Shown: positions 35,422 to 45,512, numbered from the stretch's first letter. The stretch is 64,000 nucleotides of DNA from Streptomyces liangshanensis (GCF_011694815.1 NZ_CP050177.1:1302001-1366000), one strand, 5' to 3'. Notes: generated from the letters alone by a model not told the origin. Translations and numbers: made by a program.

Positions 35422-36735
35422 CTACGACTCGGGGCGGGTCTCCTCCTGGATCACGGTCGCGGCGACGCGGAAGGCGGAGTTCGCGGCGGGGACCCCGCAG
35501 TAGACGGCCGTCTGCATCAGCACCTCCTTGATCTCGGCCGGGGTGAGGCCGTTGCGCAGCGCGGCGCGCGTGTGGAAGGCCAGCTCCTCCAGGTGCCCGC
35601 CCGCGACCAGCGCCGTCAGCGTCACGGCGCTGCGGGTCCTGCGGTCCAGGCCGTCCCTGGTCCACACCTCGCCCCAGGCGTAGCGCGTGATCAGTTCCTG
35701 GAAGTCGCCGGAGAAGTCCTCGGCGGTGGACATGGCCCGGTCCACGTGCGCGTCGCCGAGCACCTCCCGGCGTACCCGCATGCCGGACTCGTACGGATCG
35801 GGGCGTCCGGAACCGGAAGCGCCCCCCACGGCCCGCGGCTGCTCGGCGGGGGCGATCTCGGCCACCGGGCCGACGGTCGGGGAGACGGCGGGGGCGACGG
35901 CCCGGTCGGGCAGCACGGTCAGGCCCGTGGCGGTGTCCGAGGGGTTGAACCAGGCCGTGGAGAAGTGGTGCACGAGCAGGTCCGTGACGGCGGCGGGCTG
36001 CTCGACGGGCGCCAGGTGCGAGGCGCCGGGGACCAGCGCGAGGCGGGCGTCGGGTATGCCCGCGACCAGGGTGCGCGCCTCGGCCGGGCCGGTGACCTGG
36101 TCCTCCGCGCCGACCAGGACCAGGGTCGGGACGGTGATACGGCCCAGCTCCGCGCGGATGTCGAACGCGGCGAGCGCCTCGCAGGCGGCGATGTAGCAGC
36201 CCGGGTCGGTGGTACGGACCATCTGGACGGCCCACTCGACGATGGCCGGCTGGGCGGCGGCGAAGCCGGGCGTGAACCAGCGCTCGGGCGCGGTACGGGC
36301 CATGGGGTCGAGCCCGTTGGCCCGGACGATCACCCCGCGCTGGCGGAACTCGTCGGCGGTGCCGAACCGGGGCGAGGCGGCCACCACGGCGAGGGAGGCG
36401 ATCCGGTCGGGCCGGCGCAGGGCGAGCTCGGCGCCGACGGCCCCGCCGATGGAGCACCCCGCGTACCCGAAGCGCTGCACGCCGAGCGCGTCGAGCGTGG
36501 CCAGCAACCGCTGCGCCAGCTCGGGAACGCTGGTGGCGGGGTGCGCGGGCGCGCCACCATGACCGGGCAGGTCGAACCGAATCACCCGCCAGGTACGCGC
36601 GAGCTCCGGAACCTGCCGGTCCCACATGTGCCAGGTGGTGCCCAGAGACGGGCCCAGGATCAGGACGGGACCGTCCTCGGGCCCGTCAGAGCGGTACTGG
36701 AGGGTCTTCTCTGTCGTCGGACTCACGCCCCGCAC
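35422..36735 (-). CDS. pcaL: 3-oxoadipate enol-lactonase / 4-carboxymuconolactone decarboxylase fusion
   Basis: A 437-aa fusion. Residues 1-265 form an alpha/beta hydrolase with nucleophile motif GCSIGG (Ser in the elbow) and the PcaD sequence PSLGTTWHMWD; residues about 310-437 form a carboxymuconolactone decarboxylase domain (RREVLGDAHVDRA, YAWGEVWTR, FHTRAALRNG). A Pro/Ala-rich linker joins them. The enzyme performs two consecutive steps of the protocatechuate branch of the beta-ketoadipate pathway. The other pca genes are not adjacent. GTG at 36735 or 36726 could start translation. Confidence 0.93.
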   Translation of the reverse strand: MRGVSPTTEKTLQYRSDGPEDGPVLILGPSLGTTWHMWDRQVPELARTWRVIRFDLPGHGGAPAHPATSVPELAQRLLATLDALGVQRFGYAGCSIGGAVGAELALRRPDRIASLAVVAASPRFGTADEFRQRGVIVRANGLDPMARTAPERWFTPGFAAAQPAIVEWAVQMVRTTDPGCYIAACEALAAFDIRAELGRITVPTLVLVGAEDQVTGPAEARTLVAGIPDARLALVPGASHLAPVEQPAAVTDLLVHHFSTAWFNPSDTATGLTVLPDRAVAPAVSPTVGPVAEIAPAEQPRAVGGASGSGRPDPYESGMRVRREVLGDAHVDRAMSTAEDFSGDFQELITRYAWGEVWTRDGLDRRTRSAVTLTALVAGGHLEELAFHTRAALRNGLTPAEIKEVLMQTAVYCGVPAANSAFRVAATVIQEETRPES

Positions 36736-36836
36736 GCTCTCACATCTCCCTGAGACCCACGAAGGGCGGTCGGCGGCCGTGCGCGGTCCCGGTCGCGGGG
36801 CGCATTCCGCTGCGGACCGCTACGTGCCCGACGGTG

Positions 36837-37850
36837 TCAGGGGACGAGGACCATCCGGAAGCGGGCCTTGCCGCTGAGCATGCGGTCCACGGCGGCGGGG
36901 GCCTCGTCGAGGGGGCGTTCCTCGATGAGTGCCTTGACTCCCTGTCGCCGGGCGAAGGCGAGGTTGTCCTCGTTCTGGATCGGGGTGCCGGTGAGGGAGC
37001 CGAGGATCCGGATGCCGCGGTCCTTCAGGTCGTCCGGGCCGACCGTCACGGGGGACGCTCCGAGGATCATGAGGCGGCCGTGGTCCGCCAGGCCCGCGAT
37101 GAGGCCGGACGCCACGTCGCCGCTCGACGCCGTCGCGACGATGACGTCCGCGCCGCCGAGTTCGTTCAGCGCGGCGACGGCGTCCGTACCGCTGGAGTCG
37201 ATGTACTCGTCCGCTCCCAGTTCGCGGGCGAGTTTCTCCTTGTCGGTGCCGCGTGCGAGGGCCACGACGTGCATGCCCATCTTGTCGGCGTACTGGAGGC
37301 CGAGGTGGCCGAGGCCGCCGATGCCGAGGATGCCGACGACCGATCCGGGACGGACGGAGGAGTTCAGCACGCCGTTGTACGTGGTGAGCCCCGCGCACAA
37401 CAGCGGCGCGACGTCCGCCGACGGCATGCCGTCGGGGATGGCCACCAGGCCCGTCTGCCGGGCGATCATGTACTCGGCGTACCCACCGTCGACCTCCAGG
37501 CCGGTCTTCGGCTGGTCCTTGCAGGTGACGAAGTCGCCGCGGCGGCAGCTCACACACTCCCCGCAGTGACCCGCCAGGAATCCCACACCGACACGGTCGC
37601 CCACCGCCCACCGCGTCACTCCCTCACCGACCGCGTCGATGACACCCACCACCTCGTGCCCGGGGACGCGCCCCTGTTCGGTCTCGGGGTGGGGCTGGAA
37701 GCCGTAGGCATCGGTGTGGCAGACGCCGCAGGCCTCGACACGCAGGCGGACGTGGCCCCGGGTGGGGTCGGTCAACTGACGGTGTGTCGGCTCCAGGGAG
37801 CCGTCCGCGGCCACCTGTACGGCTCGGTAGGTGCTCGGAGCTGATGACAT
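36837..37850 (-). CDS. Zinc-dependent alcohol dehydrogenase
   Basis: The 337-aa MDR enzyme oxidises alcohols or reduces aldehydes with NAD(P). Catalytic zinc ligands lie in GVCHTD and the following GHEVVG; the structural zinc lobe is the four-cysteine stretch GHCGECVSCRRGDF...C; the nucleotide fold is GILGIGGLGHLG. This is the AdhA/AdhP-like group. ATG 37850 has AGGAAGG upstream, and the longer frame to 37931 lacks support. Single gene. Confidence 0.92.
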   Translation of the reverse strand: MSSAPSTYRAVQVAADGSLEPTHRQLTDPTRGHVRLRVEACGVCHTDAYGFQPHPETEQGRVPGHEVVGVIDAVGEGVTRWAVGDRVGVGFLAGHCGECVSCRRGDFVTCKDQPKTGLEVDGGYAEYMIARQTGLVAIPDGMPSADVAPLLCAGLTTYNGVLNSSVRPGSVVGILGIGGLGHLGLQYADKMGMHVVALARGTDKEKLARELGADEYIDSSGTDAVAALNELGGADVIVATASSGDVASGLIAGLADHGRLMILGASPVTVGPDDLKDRGIRILGSLTGTPIQNEDNLAFARRQGVKALIEERPLDEAPAAVDRMLSGKARFRMVLVP

Positions 37851-38067
37851 GGCGAGCCTTCCTCTTCGGACTGGGTGTCGTGGGGGAAGGCCGAGGGGCG
37901 CTTCCCCGGAGGTGGTGCACCGAAGCGGCACACCCGGCCGAAGTAATCAGCATAATCCTTTAGCCGGGCATCAAGCGCGGTCAAGGGCCGTCACGGTGAC
38001 TTGCGTAGCGACTTCGGGCATAACGGTGTACGGTACGGCGCCCGCGCCGGCCACCCGGGGTTCCTCG

Positions 38068-38646
38068 TCAGTGGGCCGCTTGTCCGGTCTTCTGGCGCTG
38101 ACGGTAAGAGCGCATGGAGACCTGGCTGCTGCACGCGGCGCTGCAGTACAGCCCCGAGGAGTTGCGGGTCTTGTCCAGGAAGCTCACATGGCACGGCAGG
38201 TTGCGGCACATCTTCATGCGCGGCCACAATCCGGCCGCTGTCGCCTGGGCGACGCCCGCGACGATGGATCCGAAGACGCCGGGGACTCCCTGCTGGGACG
38301 GTGTCAGTTCGCATCCGGTCTCGGTGACGACCGCCATCAGCGGGTGGAGTGCGGCGGTGCGTCGCATGTGGCTCTCGGCCTCGGCCACCCCTCCCGCGCA
38401 TTCCTCGACTCCCACGTGCGAGAGCAGCAGGGCCACCAGTGCCTCACGCAACTCCCTGGCGACCGCCGCGTCCGCGTCGGTGACTCTGAGGTCGTCCTCG
38501 CTCCCCAGGCCGGCCCCTTCGATCCACCGCCGGAAGCCCTCCGCGTCCCCCATCAGCTCCGGATCGCCGTTCCCGGTGGCGCGGGTGTTGACGAAACCCA
38601 GCACCAGGTCCGCCGCGGACTTGCCCACACTCTCCTGCACCGTCAC
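38068..38646 (-). CDS. ABATE/CGNR-type zinc-ribbon transcription regulator
   Basis: The 192-aa protein has an N-terminal ABATE-like domain (LVLGFVNTR, then the REALVALLLSH helix) and a C-terminal zinc ribbon with Cys pairs C-x4-C and C-x3-C (MCRNLPC ... YCSAAC) that ends in a basic RSYRQRQ. The CGNR box itself is replaced by CSSQ. Members are stress-sensing DNA-binding proteins in actinomycetes. GTG 38646 has GGAGG eight bases upstream. The next gene is the DJ-1 protein 211 bp upstream, which it may control. Confidence 0.75.
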   Translation of the reverse strand: MTVQESVGKSAADLVLGFVNTRATGNGDPELMGDAEGFRRWIEGAGLGSEDDLRVTDADAAVARELREALVALLLSHVGVEECAGGVAEAESHMRRTAALHPLMAVVTETGCELTPSQQGVPGVFGSIVAGVAQATAAGLWPRMKMCRNLPCHVSFLDKTRNSSGLYCSAACSSQVSMRSYRQRQKTGQAAH

Positions 38647-38857
38647 CTCTCCCACCTCCGACCGTGCCCCATCAGGAGCCCGCGACTCGCGCGAAACAAC
38701 CACGAAGGTAACGATTGTCCGCGCCAATCGTATTCCGTTACCGCCTAAGCATCTATGCCGGTAACGCTCAGAGAGTGGGTGGCGTACAGCCCCCCGGGTT
38801 GCCCCGTAGCAGCGTAGAGGACCTCCGTACGAGACTCGACGTGCCGAGGGTGGGACG

Positions 38858-39577
38858 CTACTTCGCCGTGACGCCGGAGAGCGCCGTGACGACGGCCTCG
38901 GCCGAGGGCCGTGCGGAGGCCGGGTTCTGCCCGGTGACCAGGTTGCCGTCGACGACGACGTGCGGACCGAAGGGCGCCCCGCCGGAGAAGTCCGCGCCGG
39001 CGGAACGCAGGCGGCTTTCCAGGAGCCAGGGCGCCTTGTCGCCGAACCCGAGCGCGGTTTCCTCCTCGTCGGTGAGGCCGGTGATCCGCCGCCCGGCGAA
39101 GGGCCAGGTGCCGTCCTCGTTCGTGGCGGGGAGGAGCGCGCCCACTCCGTGGCAGACCGCCGCGACGACCTTGTCCTGCCTCGCGAGCAGGGTGGTGAAG
39201 ATCGCGCCGATCTTCTCGTTCACGGCCAGGTCCTCCATCGGGCCGTGGCCGCCGGAGACGTAGACGGCGTCGTAGTCGTCGGCGTCGACGTCCTCGAGCC
39301 GTACGGGCCGGGTCAGTTCGGTGCCCAGGGCGGCCAGGTAGGCGCGCTGCTTGTCGATGGCGGACCGGTCGTTGTTGTTCATCTCCGGCGCCAGGCTGAA
39401 CTCGTCCACCGTCGGCGCGATGCCACCGGGGGTGGCGATGGTGATGTCGTAGCCGGCCTCGCCGAACACGAGGTGAGGGTCGATGAACTCGCTCGCCCAG
39501 AACCCCGTCGGGTGCTTGCTGCCGTCCTTCAGGGTCCAGACGTCGGCGCTCGATACGACCAGGAGGACTGAAGTCAT
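38858..39577 (-). CDS. DJ-1/PfpI family protein (Hsp31/glyoxalase III-like)
   Basis: A 239-aa class I glutamine-amidotransferase-like protein. The nucleophile Cys is in AAVCHGVGAL, the conserved acid in GGHGPMEDL region, and the long form (SKHPTGFWASEF at the N-terminus) is that of the glyoxalase III/Hsp31 type. It may detoxify methylglyoxal or repair glycated protein. Single gene between two regulators' neighbourhoods; ATG 39577 is preceded by GAGAGGAACG. Confidence 0.88.
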   Translation of the reverse strand: MTSVLLVVSSADVWTLKDGSKHPTGFWASEFIDPHLVFGEAGYDITIATPGGIAPTVDEFSLAPEMNNNDRSAIDKQRAYLAALGTELTRPVRLEDVDADDYDAVYVSGGHGPMEDLAVNEKIGAIFTTLLARQDKVVAAVCHGVGALLPATNEDGTWPFAGRRITGLTDEEETALGFGDKAPWLLESRLRSAGADFSGGAPFGPHVVVDGNLVTGQNPASARPSAEAVVTALSGVTAK

Positions 39578-39754
39578 GATCGTTCCTCTCTCGATGGCTC
39601 GATCGGCTCCCTGTGAGCTCGATGCAATGACCTTAGCCTATACAGACCTAACGGATAGCAGCAAGCGCGGCTCATCGATACCTTCTAAACGGCTTAAGCC
39701 ACAACCGGCGCCGCCTGGCGCGGAAGGCGCGCCAGGCGGCGCCGGCCTCCCGGA

Positions 39755-40624
39755 TCAGGCGGACACGGGGTCGGAGGCGGACTCCGAGAGCGTGCGCCAT
39801 GCCTTGTCGGCGCCCGCCAATTCCTCCGCGGCCGCCTGCGCGTACCGCGCGGCGTCCCGGCCGAGCAGAAGGCGCAGCGGGGCGTCCTCGCGTCCGGCGA
39901 GGTCACGTACGATCTCCGCGACTCTGGCGGGGTCGGCCGCCCGCGCGGCCATGGCGGCGGCGCCCTCGGGGTCGGGGTTGCGGATCATCTCGGCGAAGGC
40001 TCCGACGGTGGGCCGGTACGGGTCGCTGACCGGCGGGACGGTCATGGACGAGCCGGCCCAGTCGGTGCGCATGCCGCCCGGTTCGAGGACGGTGATCTTG
40101 ATGCCCAGCGGGGCGACCTCCTGGGCCAACACGGTGGAGAACCCGCCCACGGCCCACTTCGCGCTCTGGTAGGCGGCCAGGCCGGGCGTGCCGATCCGCC
40201 CGCCCAGCGAGGACACCTGGAAGACGTGCCCCGACCCCTGCTCGCGCAGGACGGGCAGGACCGCCTTGGTCACGTGGACAACACCGTAGAAGTTGGCGTC
40301 GATCTGGGCGCGGAAGTCCTCGGGGGTGACGTCCTCGACGGAGGCGACGTCCCCGTACCCGGCGTTGTTGACCACGACGTCCAGGCGGCCGAAGGCCTTG
40401 ACGCCTCCCTGGACGGCTTCCCGCACCTGGTCGTCGTCGGTGACGTCGAGTTCGAGCGGCAGGATGCGCTCTCCGTACCGGACGACAAGATCATCGAGTT
40501 GGGCGGGCTTGCGGGCCGTGGCGACGACCTGGTCGCCGGCCCGCAGCGCGGCTTCGACGAGGGCGCGGCCCAGGCCGCGGGAGCTTCCGGTGACGAACCA
40601 GACCTTGGACATGGCGTTGCTCAT
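39755..40624 (-). CDS. Short-chain dehydrogenase/reductase
   Basis: A 289-aa classical SDR with TGSSRGLG, NNAG and the Tyr-x3-Lys of YQSAK; it also has the EPGGMRTDW motif of the oxidoreductase subgroup often found next to TetR genes. Substrate unknown. ATG 40624 is used; GTG 40633 and ATG 40612 are in frame. It lies downstream of the esterase on the same strand (85 bp), so the two may be co-transcribed and regulated by the TetR at 41782. Confidence 0.85.
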   Translation of the reverse strand: MSNAMSKVWFVTGSSRGLGRALVEAALRAGDQVVATARKPAQLDDLVVRYGERILPLELDVTDDDQVREAVQGGVKAFGRLDVVVNNAGYGDVASVEDVTPEDFRAQIDANFYGVVHVTKAVLPVLREQGSGHVFQVSSLGGRIGTPGLAAYQSAKWAVGGFSTVLAQEVAPLGIKITVLEPGGMRTDWAGSSMTVPPVSDPYRPTVGAFAEMIRNPDPEGAAAMAARAADPARVAEIVRDLAGREDAPLRLLLGRDAARYAQAAAEELAGADKAWRTLSESASDPVSA

Positions 40625-40709
40625 TTCTGTCACGGGTTTCTGCGGGGGGATGTGCGAGGGGGATGTGCGGGTGTCCGTTCGACTGCGTACGCGACACCGC
40701 GGGGGGGGC

Positions 40710-41612
40710 TCAGGGCGCCGGGATCTTGGCGATGTACCGCGCGATGAGGTCGTACATCTCGCGGGTACGGGCTGTTTCCTCGGTCAGCAGGTTGAAGGCG
40801 TGGTCGAGGCCCTCGAACTCGCGGTGTTCCAGCAGCGCGTTCGAGGCGCGCAGCTTGGCGGCGTAGCGGATGCCCTCGTCGCGCAGCAGGTCGAGTTCGC
40901 AGGTGATGATGAGGGCGGGGGCGATGCCGTCGAGGTGGTCGGCGTTGGTGCCGTACAGGGGGGATACGAGCGGGTCGGTACGGTCGGCCACCTTGGGCAG
41001 GTAGGCGCCCTGGAGGATCGGGACGAGGGCCGGCCGTACGACCGGCTTGGCGGCCTTGGCCCGCTTCTTGGGGTCCTCCAGGTCGAACGGGGCGTAGTTG
41101 AGGACCTGGAGGCCGATGCGGGGGCCGCCGTTCTCCCATGCCTGGCGGGCCGCCGCGGCGGCCAGGTTCCCGCCGGCGCTCTGGCCGCCGACGCCGAGCC
41201 GGCCGCCGTCCCAGCCGTGGTCGGTTCCGTGCGCGGCGACCCATCGCACGACCTCGTACGCCTGCTCGGCCGGGGCGGGGAAGGGGTGTTGCGGGGCGAG
41301 AAGGTAGTCGACGTTGACGACGACGGCGGGGGCGATGGCCGCGAGGTAGCGGCACATCGCGTCGTCCATGTCGTAGTGGCCTATGACGAAGCCGCCACCG
41401 TGGAAGTTGACGTGGACCGGGGGCGTGGCGTCCGGGTCCTGGGGTGGGTAGTAGACGGTGGCCTCGGCGTCACCCTGGGCGGTGGGGATGGTGAGGGTCC
41501 TGGTACGGCCGGGGATCTCCGGGAAGGTCACCGCGGCCGGCACCGCGGGGTGCGGAGCGGCTTGCACGACGCGCGCCAGCGGGCGGGCGACGAGGCGGGA
41601 GAACAGGGTCAT
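40710..41612 (-). CDS. HSL-family alpha/beta hydrolase (esterase)
   Basis: The 300-aa enzyme has the hormone-sensitive-lipase HGGG oxyanion motif (NFHGGGFV) and the nucleophile elbow GQSAGG, with the catalytic Asp/His in CELDLLRDEG and GLDHAF. It hydrolyses short esters; no signal peptide. ATG 41612 has GAGGGGAC upstream. It is divergent from a TetR gene with palindromic operators between them. Confidence 0.9.
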   Translation of the reverse strand: MTLFSRLVARPLARVVQAAPHPAVPAAVTFPEIPGRTRTLTIPTAQGDAEATVYYPPQDPDATPPVHVNFHGGGFVIGHYDMDDAMCRYLAAIAPAVVVNVDYLLAPQHPFPAPAEQAYEVVRWVAAHGTDHGWDGGRLGVGGQSAGGNLAAAAARQAWENGGPRIGLQVLNYAPFDLEDPKKRAKAAKPVVRPALVPILQGAYLPKVADRTDPLVSPLYGTNADHLDGIAPALIITCELDLLRDEGIRYAAKLRASNALLEHREFEGLDHAFNLLTEETARTREMYDLIARYIAKIPAP

Positions 41613-41697
41613 GAGGTCCCCTCGATCGGTGAGGAAGATGAGGAAGATGCGGAGTCCGAGCCCTCGCGAGCACGGATCGAGGCCCGGCAAGTCCTTT

Positions 41698-41746
41698 CAG
41701 ACCGCCGGTCTGTGACGCGCTTCCAACGTAAGGGACCGCCGGTCTG
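41698..41746. promoter_or_regulatory. Paired palindromic TetR operators
   Basis: A perfect 15-bp palindrome CAGACCG-C-CGGTCTG (41698-41712) and a near copy GACCG-C-CGGTC (41734-41744) flank the esterase promoter region; a half site AGACCG is at 41755. They lie between the divergent esterase and TetR starts and should bind that TetR protein. Confidence 0.75.
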
Positions 41747-41781
41747 ATGTCAAAAGACCGAGAGTCCGTAAACTGGGGTGC

Positions 41782-42456
41782 ATGACGACCTTCCAGCGCG
41801 CACGCAGCGAGGACCAGCGCGAACTACGCCGGCAGACGATCCTCGACACCACCGCCGCCATGCTCGACGAGGTGTCCGTGAACACGGTCACCCTCAACGA
41901 GCTGAGCCGCCGCGTCGGACTGGCCAAGTCGAACGTGCTGCGCTACTTCGAGTCCCGCGAGGCGATCCTGCTGGAACTCCTCGACCGGGCCTGGAAGCAG
42001 TGGAACGCCGATCTGCCGGGCCTGCTGGACGCCGCTCTCGACGCCGCCGCACCCCCGGCCCGCCGGGGCGAGCAGCTCGCGGCCGCCCTCACCCGTACCC
42101 TCGCCGATCGGCGGATCCTGTGCGACCTGCTCAGCGCCCAGGCCGGCGTCCTGGAGCACAACGTCTCGCCTGAGGTCGCCGCCCGCTACAAGGGGGCCGC
42201 GCTCGCCAACGTCGGCGCCCTTGCCGCGCTGGCCCGCGTCCACCTGCCCGAACTGGGCGGGTACGCCGAGCAGTTGACCGGCCAGATGATCATGGCGATC
42301 GGGGCGGTGTGGACCCACGCCCGCCCCTCGGCCGCGATGCTCGCCGCCTATGAGGACCACCCGTCCCTGGCCGCGCACCGGATGGACTTCGCCCACTCCC
42401 TCCAGGAGAACCTGACGACCCTCGTCGCCGGGGCGCTCGCCCGCGCTGGAGCCTGA
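41782..42456 (+). CDS. TetR family transcription regulator
   Basis: A 224-aa TetR protein: N-terminal helix-turn-helix (VNTVTLNELSRRVGLAKSNVLRYF) at about residues 37-60, then a helical ligand domain of the AcrR/BetI-like group. Probably represses the divergent esterase-SDR genes and itself through the CAGACCG palindromes. ATG 41782. Confidence 0.92.
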   Translation: MTTFQRARSEDQRELRRQTILDTTAAMLDEVSVNTVTLNELSRRVGLAKSNVLRYFESREAILLELLDRAWKQWNADLPGLLDAALDAAAPPARRGEQLAAALTRTLADRRILCDLLSAQAGVLEHNVSPEVAARYKGAALANVGALAALARVHLPELGGYAEQLTGQMIMAIGAVWTHARPSAAMLAAYEDHPSLAAHRMDFAHSLQENLTTLVAGALARAGA

Positions 42457-42485
42457 CCTGACCGGCGCGTTCCTCCCGACCGTCC

Positions 42486-45400
42486 TCAGCCTGCCTCCTC
42501 GGCGGCCGCCAGCCCCAGACGGTGGGCAAGTGCCGCGGCCTCGCCGCGGCTGGACAATCCCAGCTTGTCCAGAATGTGGGAGACGTGCACGCTCGCCGTC
42601 TTCGGGGAGATGAAGAGCTCCTCCCCGATCCGGCGGTTGCTGTTCCCCTCGGCGAGGAGTCGCAGCACCTCGATCTCGCGCGCGGTCAGCCCGAACGATG
42701 CCGTCGCGTCGGCGTCCGGCGTGGCGGTGGAGGCGGCGCTGTTCTGGGCGGCGGCATCGTCCGGTTCGGCATCGGCCGTTCCGGCATCGAGGCTGATGCG
42801 CGAGCGCGACGCGAGGGCGAGGAGCTCGTCCATCAGGAGGCGGGCCCCGAGGAGCCTCGCCGCCCGGTAGGCCTCGGTGAGCTGTTCGGCCGCCGCGGCG
42901 CGGTCGGCTCGCGCGGTGAGGAGGGCGGCCGCCCACTGGGTCCTCGCGAGGGCCTGTTCGTAGGGCCGGTCCCGTCCGGCGAAGGCACCGGCTACCTCTG
43001 CCCAGTCCTCGGCGTTCGCCGTTCCCTCCGCTCGCCGCACCTGGGCCTTCAGCAGGAGGTGATACGCATGCCAGACCGGCGCCAAAGGCCGTACCAGCGC
43101 GGATTGCCGACGGATGGTGGCGAGGACGCTCTCGCGTTCGGGGTCCGCGTCGGGGCCGGACGCTCCTCGGGCTTTCGCCTCCACGTCGGCCATGGCGCAC
43201 AGCAGCGGTAGGGCGTACTGCTCGGTCCCCGCGGGGAAGCCGACGGAGACGATACGGGCAAACTCCGCTCGTGCGTCGGCGAGTCGGCCCTCCAGCGCGG
43301 CGATGCGAATCGCCACCTCGGCCGGGGTGATGAGGAACTGGGGTTGAGGATCGTCCGTACCGAACAGCCCGCGGGCGAGGGCCAGTTGGCGCTTGGACTC
43401 CTTCACCTCGCCGCGCATCAGCGCGATCTGCGTCAGACGGAGGGCGACGAGGGCGCGCGCCTTGCGGGAGTTGGCGATTCTCGCCGCTTCTTCCGCGGCG
43501 CGTCGGGACGGCTCCCACTGCCCCAGGGAAGCCAGGGACTGCGAGAGGTTGCATCGCACCCACGCCTCGGTGTTGGTGAGACCTCGTGCGCGGCAGGTAC
43601 GGATGCCCTCCTCCCCCGCGGCGACGGCCTCCGCCGAACGGCCGGCCGCTTCCAGTGTCGACGGCAGGGTGATGCTCACCCGGCCCAGCGCACTGACCGA
43701 GTCGAGTTCCTGGGCCGTCCGGCGCACTCGGTACAGATCCTCGATGCTCTCGTCGAACCCACCGGCCGAGGCGGTGAGCCAGGCGCGGATCACCCGTGCG
43801 TGCAGTTCGGTGTGTTCCGCTTTCGCCTGACGGGCGAACTCCACCGCGTGCTGGGCGTCGGCCAGGCTCTCCGGGCCCGGCTCGTGGCGCGCGCCCCAGG
43901 CGGCGACGGCCACCAGGACTTCGGCGTGAAAGACGGAGGGCGGCGAGCGGCGTACCAACTCGTGTGCCTGATCGAGCTCTTGCCGTCCGGTGCCCATTCC
44001 GAGTTCCTGGACCAGCTCCGAGCGCTGGATCCAGAACCACGCCGCTCGCTGGGTGTCGGCCCGGGCCTCCGCCGTGGATGTGCCTTGCTTCGCGATGCTG
44101 AGGGCCCGTTGCCGATCCCCGGACAGGCGCGTGGAGACCGCTGCGTCGGCCATCAGGTCGAGCTGGTCCGGGTAGTCGGGGTGGCCGGGGTGGTCGCGTG
44201 TCGGGAGGGCATCCGGAGGAACGATCTCCCGGAGTTCCATCGCGCGTTCCAGCAACTGGGACTGCTCGGCGTACGCGTATCGCCGGCGCGCTTCGACCGC
44301 CGCCTCCAACGTCACCACGAGAGCGTTCTTCGCGTCGCGGGCGACGTACCAGTAGGTGGCGAGACGCGCGGTCCGCTCCTCGGCCGGCACCAACGACGGG
44401 TCCGCCGAGACGGCCTCGGCGTAGAGCCGGTTCAACCGGGCACGCTCTCCCGGCAGTAGCTCCTGATCCGCGGCTTCCCGCACCAGCGAGTGGCGGAACC
44501 GATAGCCGTCACCGTCGCGGGTCGGCCACAGGATCTGTGCGTCCACCGCGACTCGGAGCGCCTCGATCAGATCGTATTCCGGCAGCGGTGACACCCTGCG
44601 GAGCAGGTCGTATTCGACATGGGCACCCCCTTCCGCAACGGTCCCGACAACTTTCTGTACGTTCTCCGGAAGCGACAGGATCCTTGCCAGCAGGAGACCG
44701 CGCAGTGAGTCGCTCAGATCAGCCCGGGAGTTGACGTCGAAGGCCCGTACGAGTTCTTCGACGAAGAAGGCGTTCCCGTCGGAACGCGCGAAGATCCGGT
44801 CGATTTCGGAAGGTTCCGGATCGGCGGAGATAATCTCCCTCACCTGCTCCCTCACCTCGTCCCGGGTGAATCTCGGCACATCAATGCGCACGACGCTGCG
44901 CAGCCGGTCCGATTCCGCGAGGAAGGGGCGCAGCGGGTGCCGCCGGTGCAGGTCGTCGGAACGGTAGGTCGCGACCAGCAGAAGGCGCCCCTGACGCAGG
45001 GTCCGGAAGAGGTAGGTCAGCATGGACCTGGTGGACGCGTCGGCCCAGTGCAGGTCCTCCAGCACGACGATGACCGTGCGCTCCGCGGCCAGCCGTTCCA
45101 GCAACTGCCCCATGAGGGCGAAGAGTCGGCCCTGCCCCTCGCCCGGATCGGTGATCAGGCTGCTTCTCCCCCACTCCGGCAGGATGCCGGACAGCTCTTC
45201 CTCGAATCCTTCGAGGAAGGGGGCCACTTCTTCGGTGGACCGGCTCAGCAACGACCGCAGGAGCGTGGTGAATGCCTGGAGCGGAAGTCCGCCCGCCTCG
45301 ATCTCGATGCATTCACCGACGGCCACCCATGCCCCTTGAATGCGAGCCGTCTCGGCGAATTCCTCGACGAGCCGGGTCTTTCCCACGCCCGCCTCCCCGC

Positions 45401-45512
45401 TGATCAACACCTTCTGGGGGACGCCTTGGTCGCTGCGACGCAGTGCGGCCGCAAGGGCGGAGAGAGCGTCCCCTCGTCCTACGAACCTGGAACTGACGGG
45501 CGCGCTTGTCAT
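42486..45512 (-). CDS. LAL-type LuxR regulator (AAA ATPase + HTH)
   Basis: About 1008 aa. The N-terminal AAA domain has Walker A SGEAGVGKTR near residue 40 and a Walker B VVLEDLHWAD; a long TPR-like helical middle follows; the C-terminal LuxR HTH is TAREIEVLRLLAEGNSNRRI, with an Ala/Asp-rich linker before it. Such large ATP-binding regulators (LAL) activate secondary metabolism or sugar/maltose-type regulons. It lies 12 kb from the cluster and next to an MFS gene, so a link to the cluster is only a possibility. Start ATG 45512; ATG 45524 is in frame. Confidence 0.9.
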   Translation of the reverse strand: MTSAPVSSRFVGRGDALSALAAALRRSDQGVPQKVLISGEAGVGKTRLVEEFAETARIQGAWVAVGECIEIEAGGLPLQAFTTLLRSLLSRSTEEVAPFLEGFEEELSGILPEWGRSSLITDPGEGQGRLFALMGQLLERLAAERTVIVVLEDLHWADASTRSMLTYLFRTLRQGRLLLVATYRSDDLHRRHPLRPFLAESDRLRSVVRIDVPRFTRDEVREQVREIISADPEPSEIDRIFARSDGNAFFVEELVRAFDVNSRADLSDSLRGLLLARILSLPENVQKVVGTVAEGGAHVEYDLLRRVSPLPEYDLIEALRVAVDAQILWPTRDGDGYRFRHSLVREAADQELLPGERARLNRLYAEAVSADPSLVPAEERTARLATYWYVARDAKNALVVTLEAAVEARRRYAYAEQSQLLERAMELREIVPPDALPTRDHPGHPDYPDQLDLMADAAVSTRLSGDRQRALSIAKQGTSTAEARADTQRAAWFWIQRSELVQELGMGTGRQELDQAHELVRRSPPSVFHAEVLVAVAAWGARHEPGPESLADAQHAVEFARQAKAEHTELHARVIRAWLTASAGGFDESIEDLYRVRRTAQELDSVSALGRVSITLPSTLEAAGRSAEAVAAGEEGIRTCRARGLTNTEAWVRCNLSQSLASLGQWEPSRRAAEEAARIANSRKARALVALRLTQIALMRGEVKESKRQLALARGLFGTDDPQPQFLITPAEVAIRIAALEGRLADARAEFARIVSVGFPAGTEQYALPLLCAMADVEAKARGASGPDADPERESVLATIRRQSALVRPLAPVWHAYHLLLKAQVRRAEGTANAEDWAEVAGAFAGRDRPYEQALARTQWAAALLTARADRAAAAEQLTEAYRAARLLGARLLMDELLALASRSRISLDAGTADAEPDDAAAQNSAASTATPDADATASFGLTAREIEVLRLLAEGNSNRRIGEELFISPKTASVHVSHILDKLGLSSRGEAAALAHRLGLAAAEEAG

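Noticed and set aside
34634..36625. A 663-aa minus-strand open frame across the MBL hydrolase and PcaL genes
   Set aside because: Arg/Pro-rich shadow frame; the two real genes have clear family motifs in other frames.
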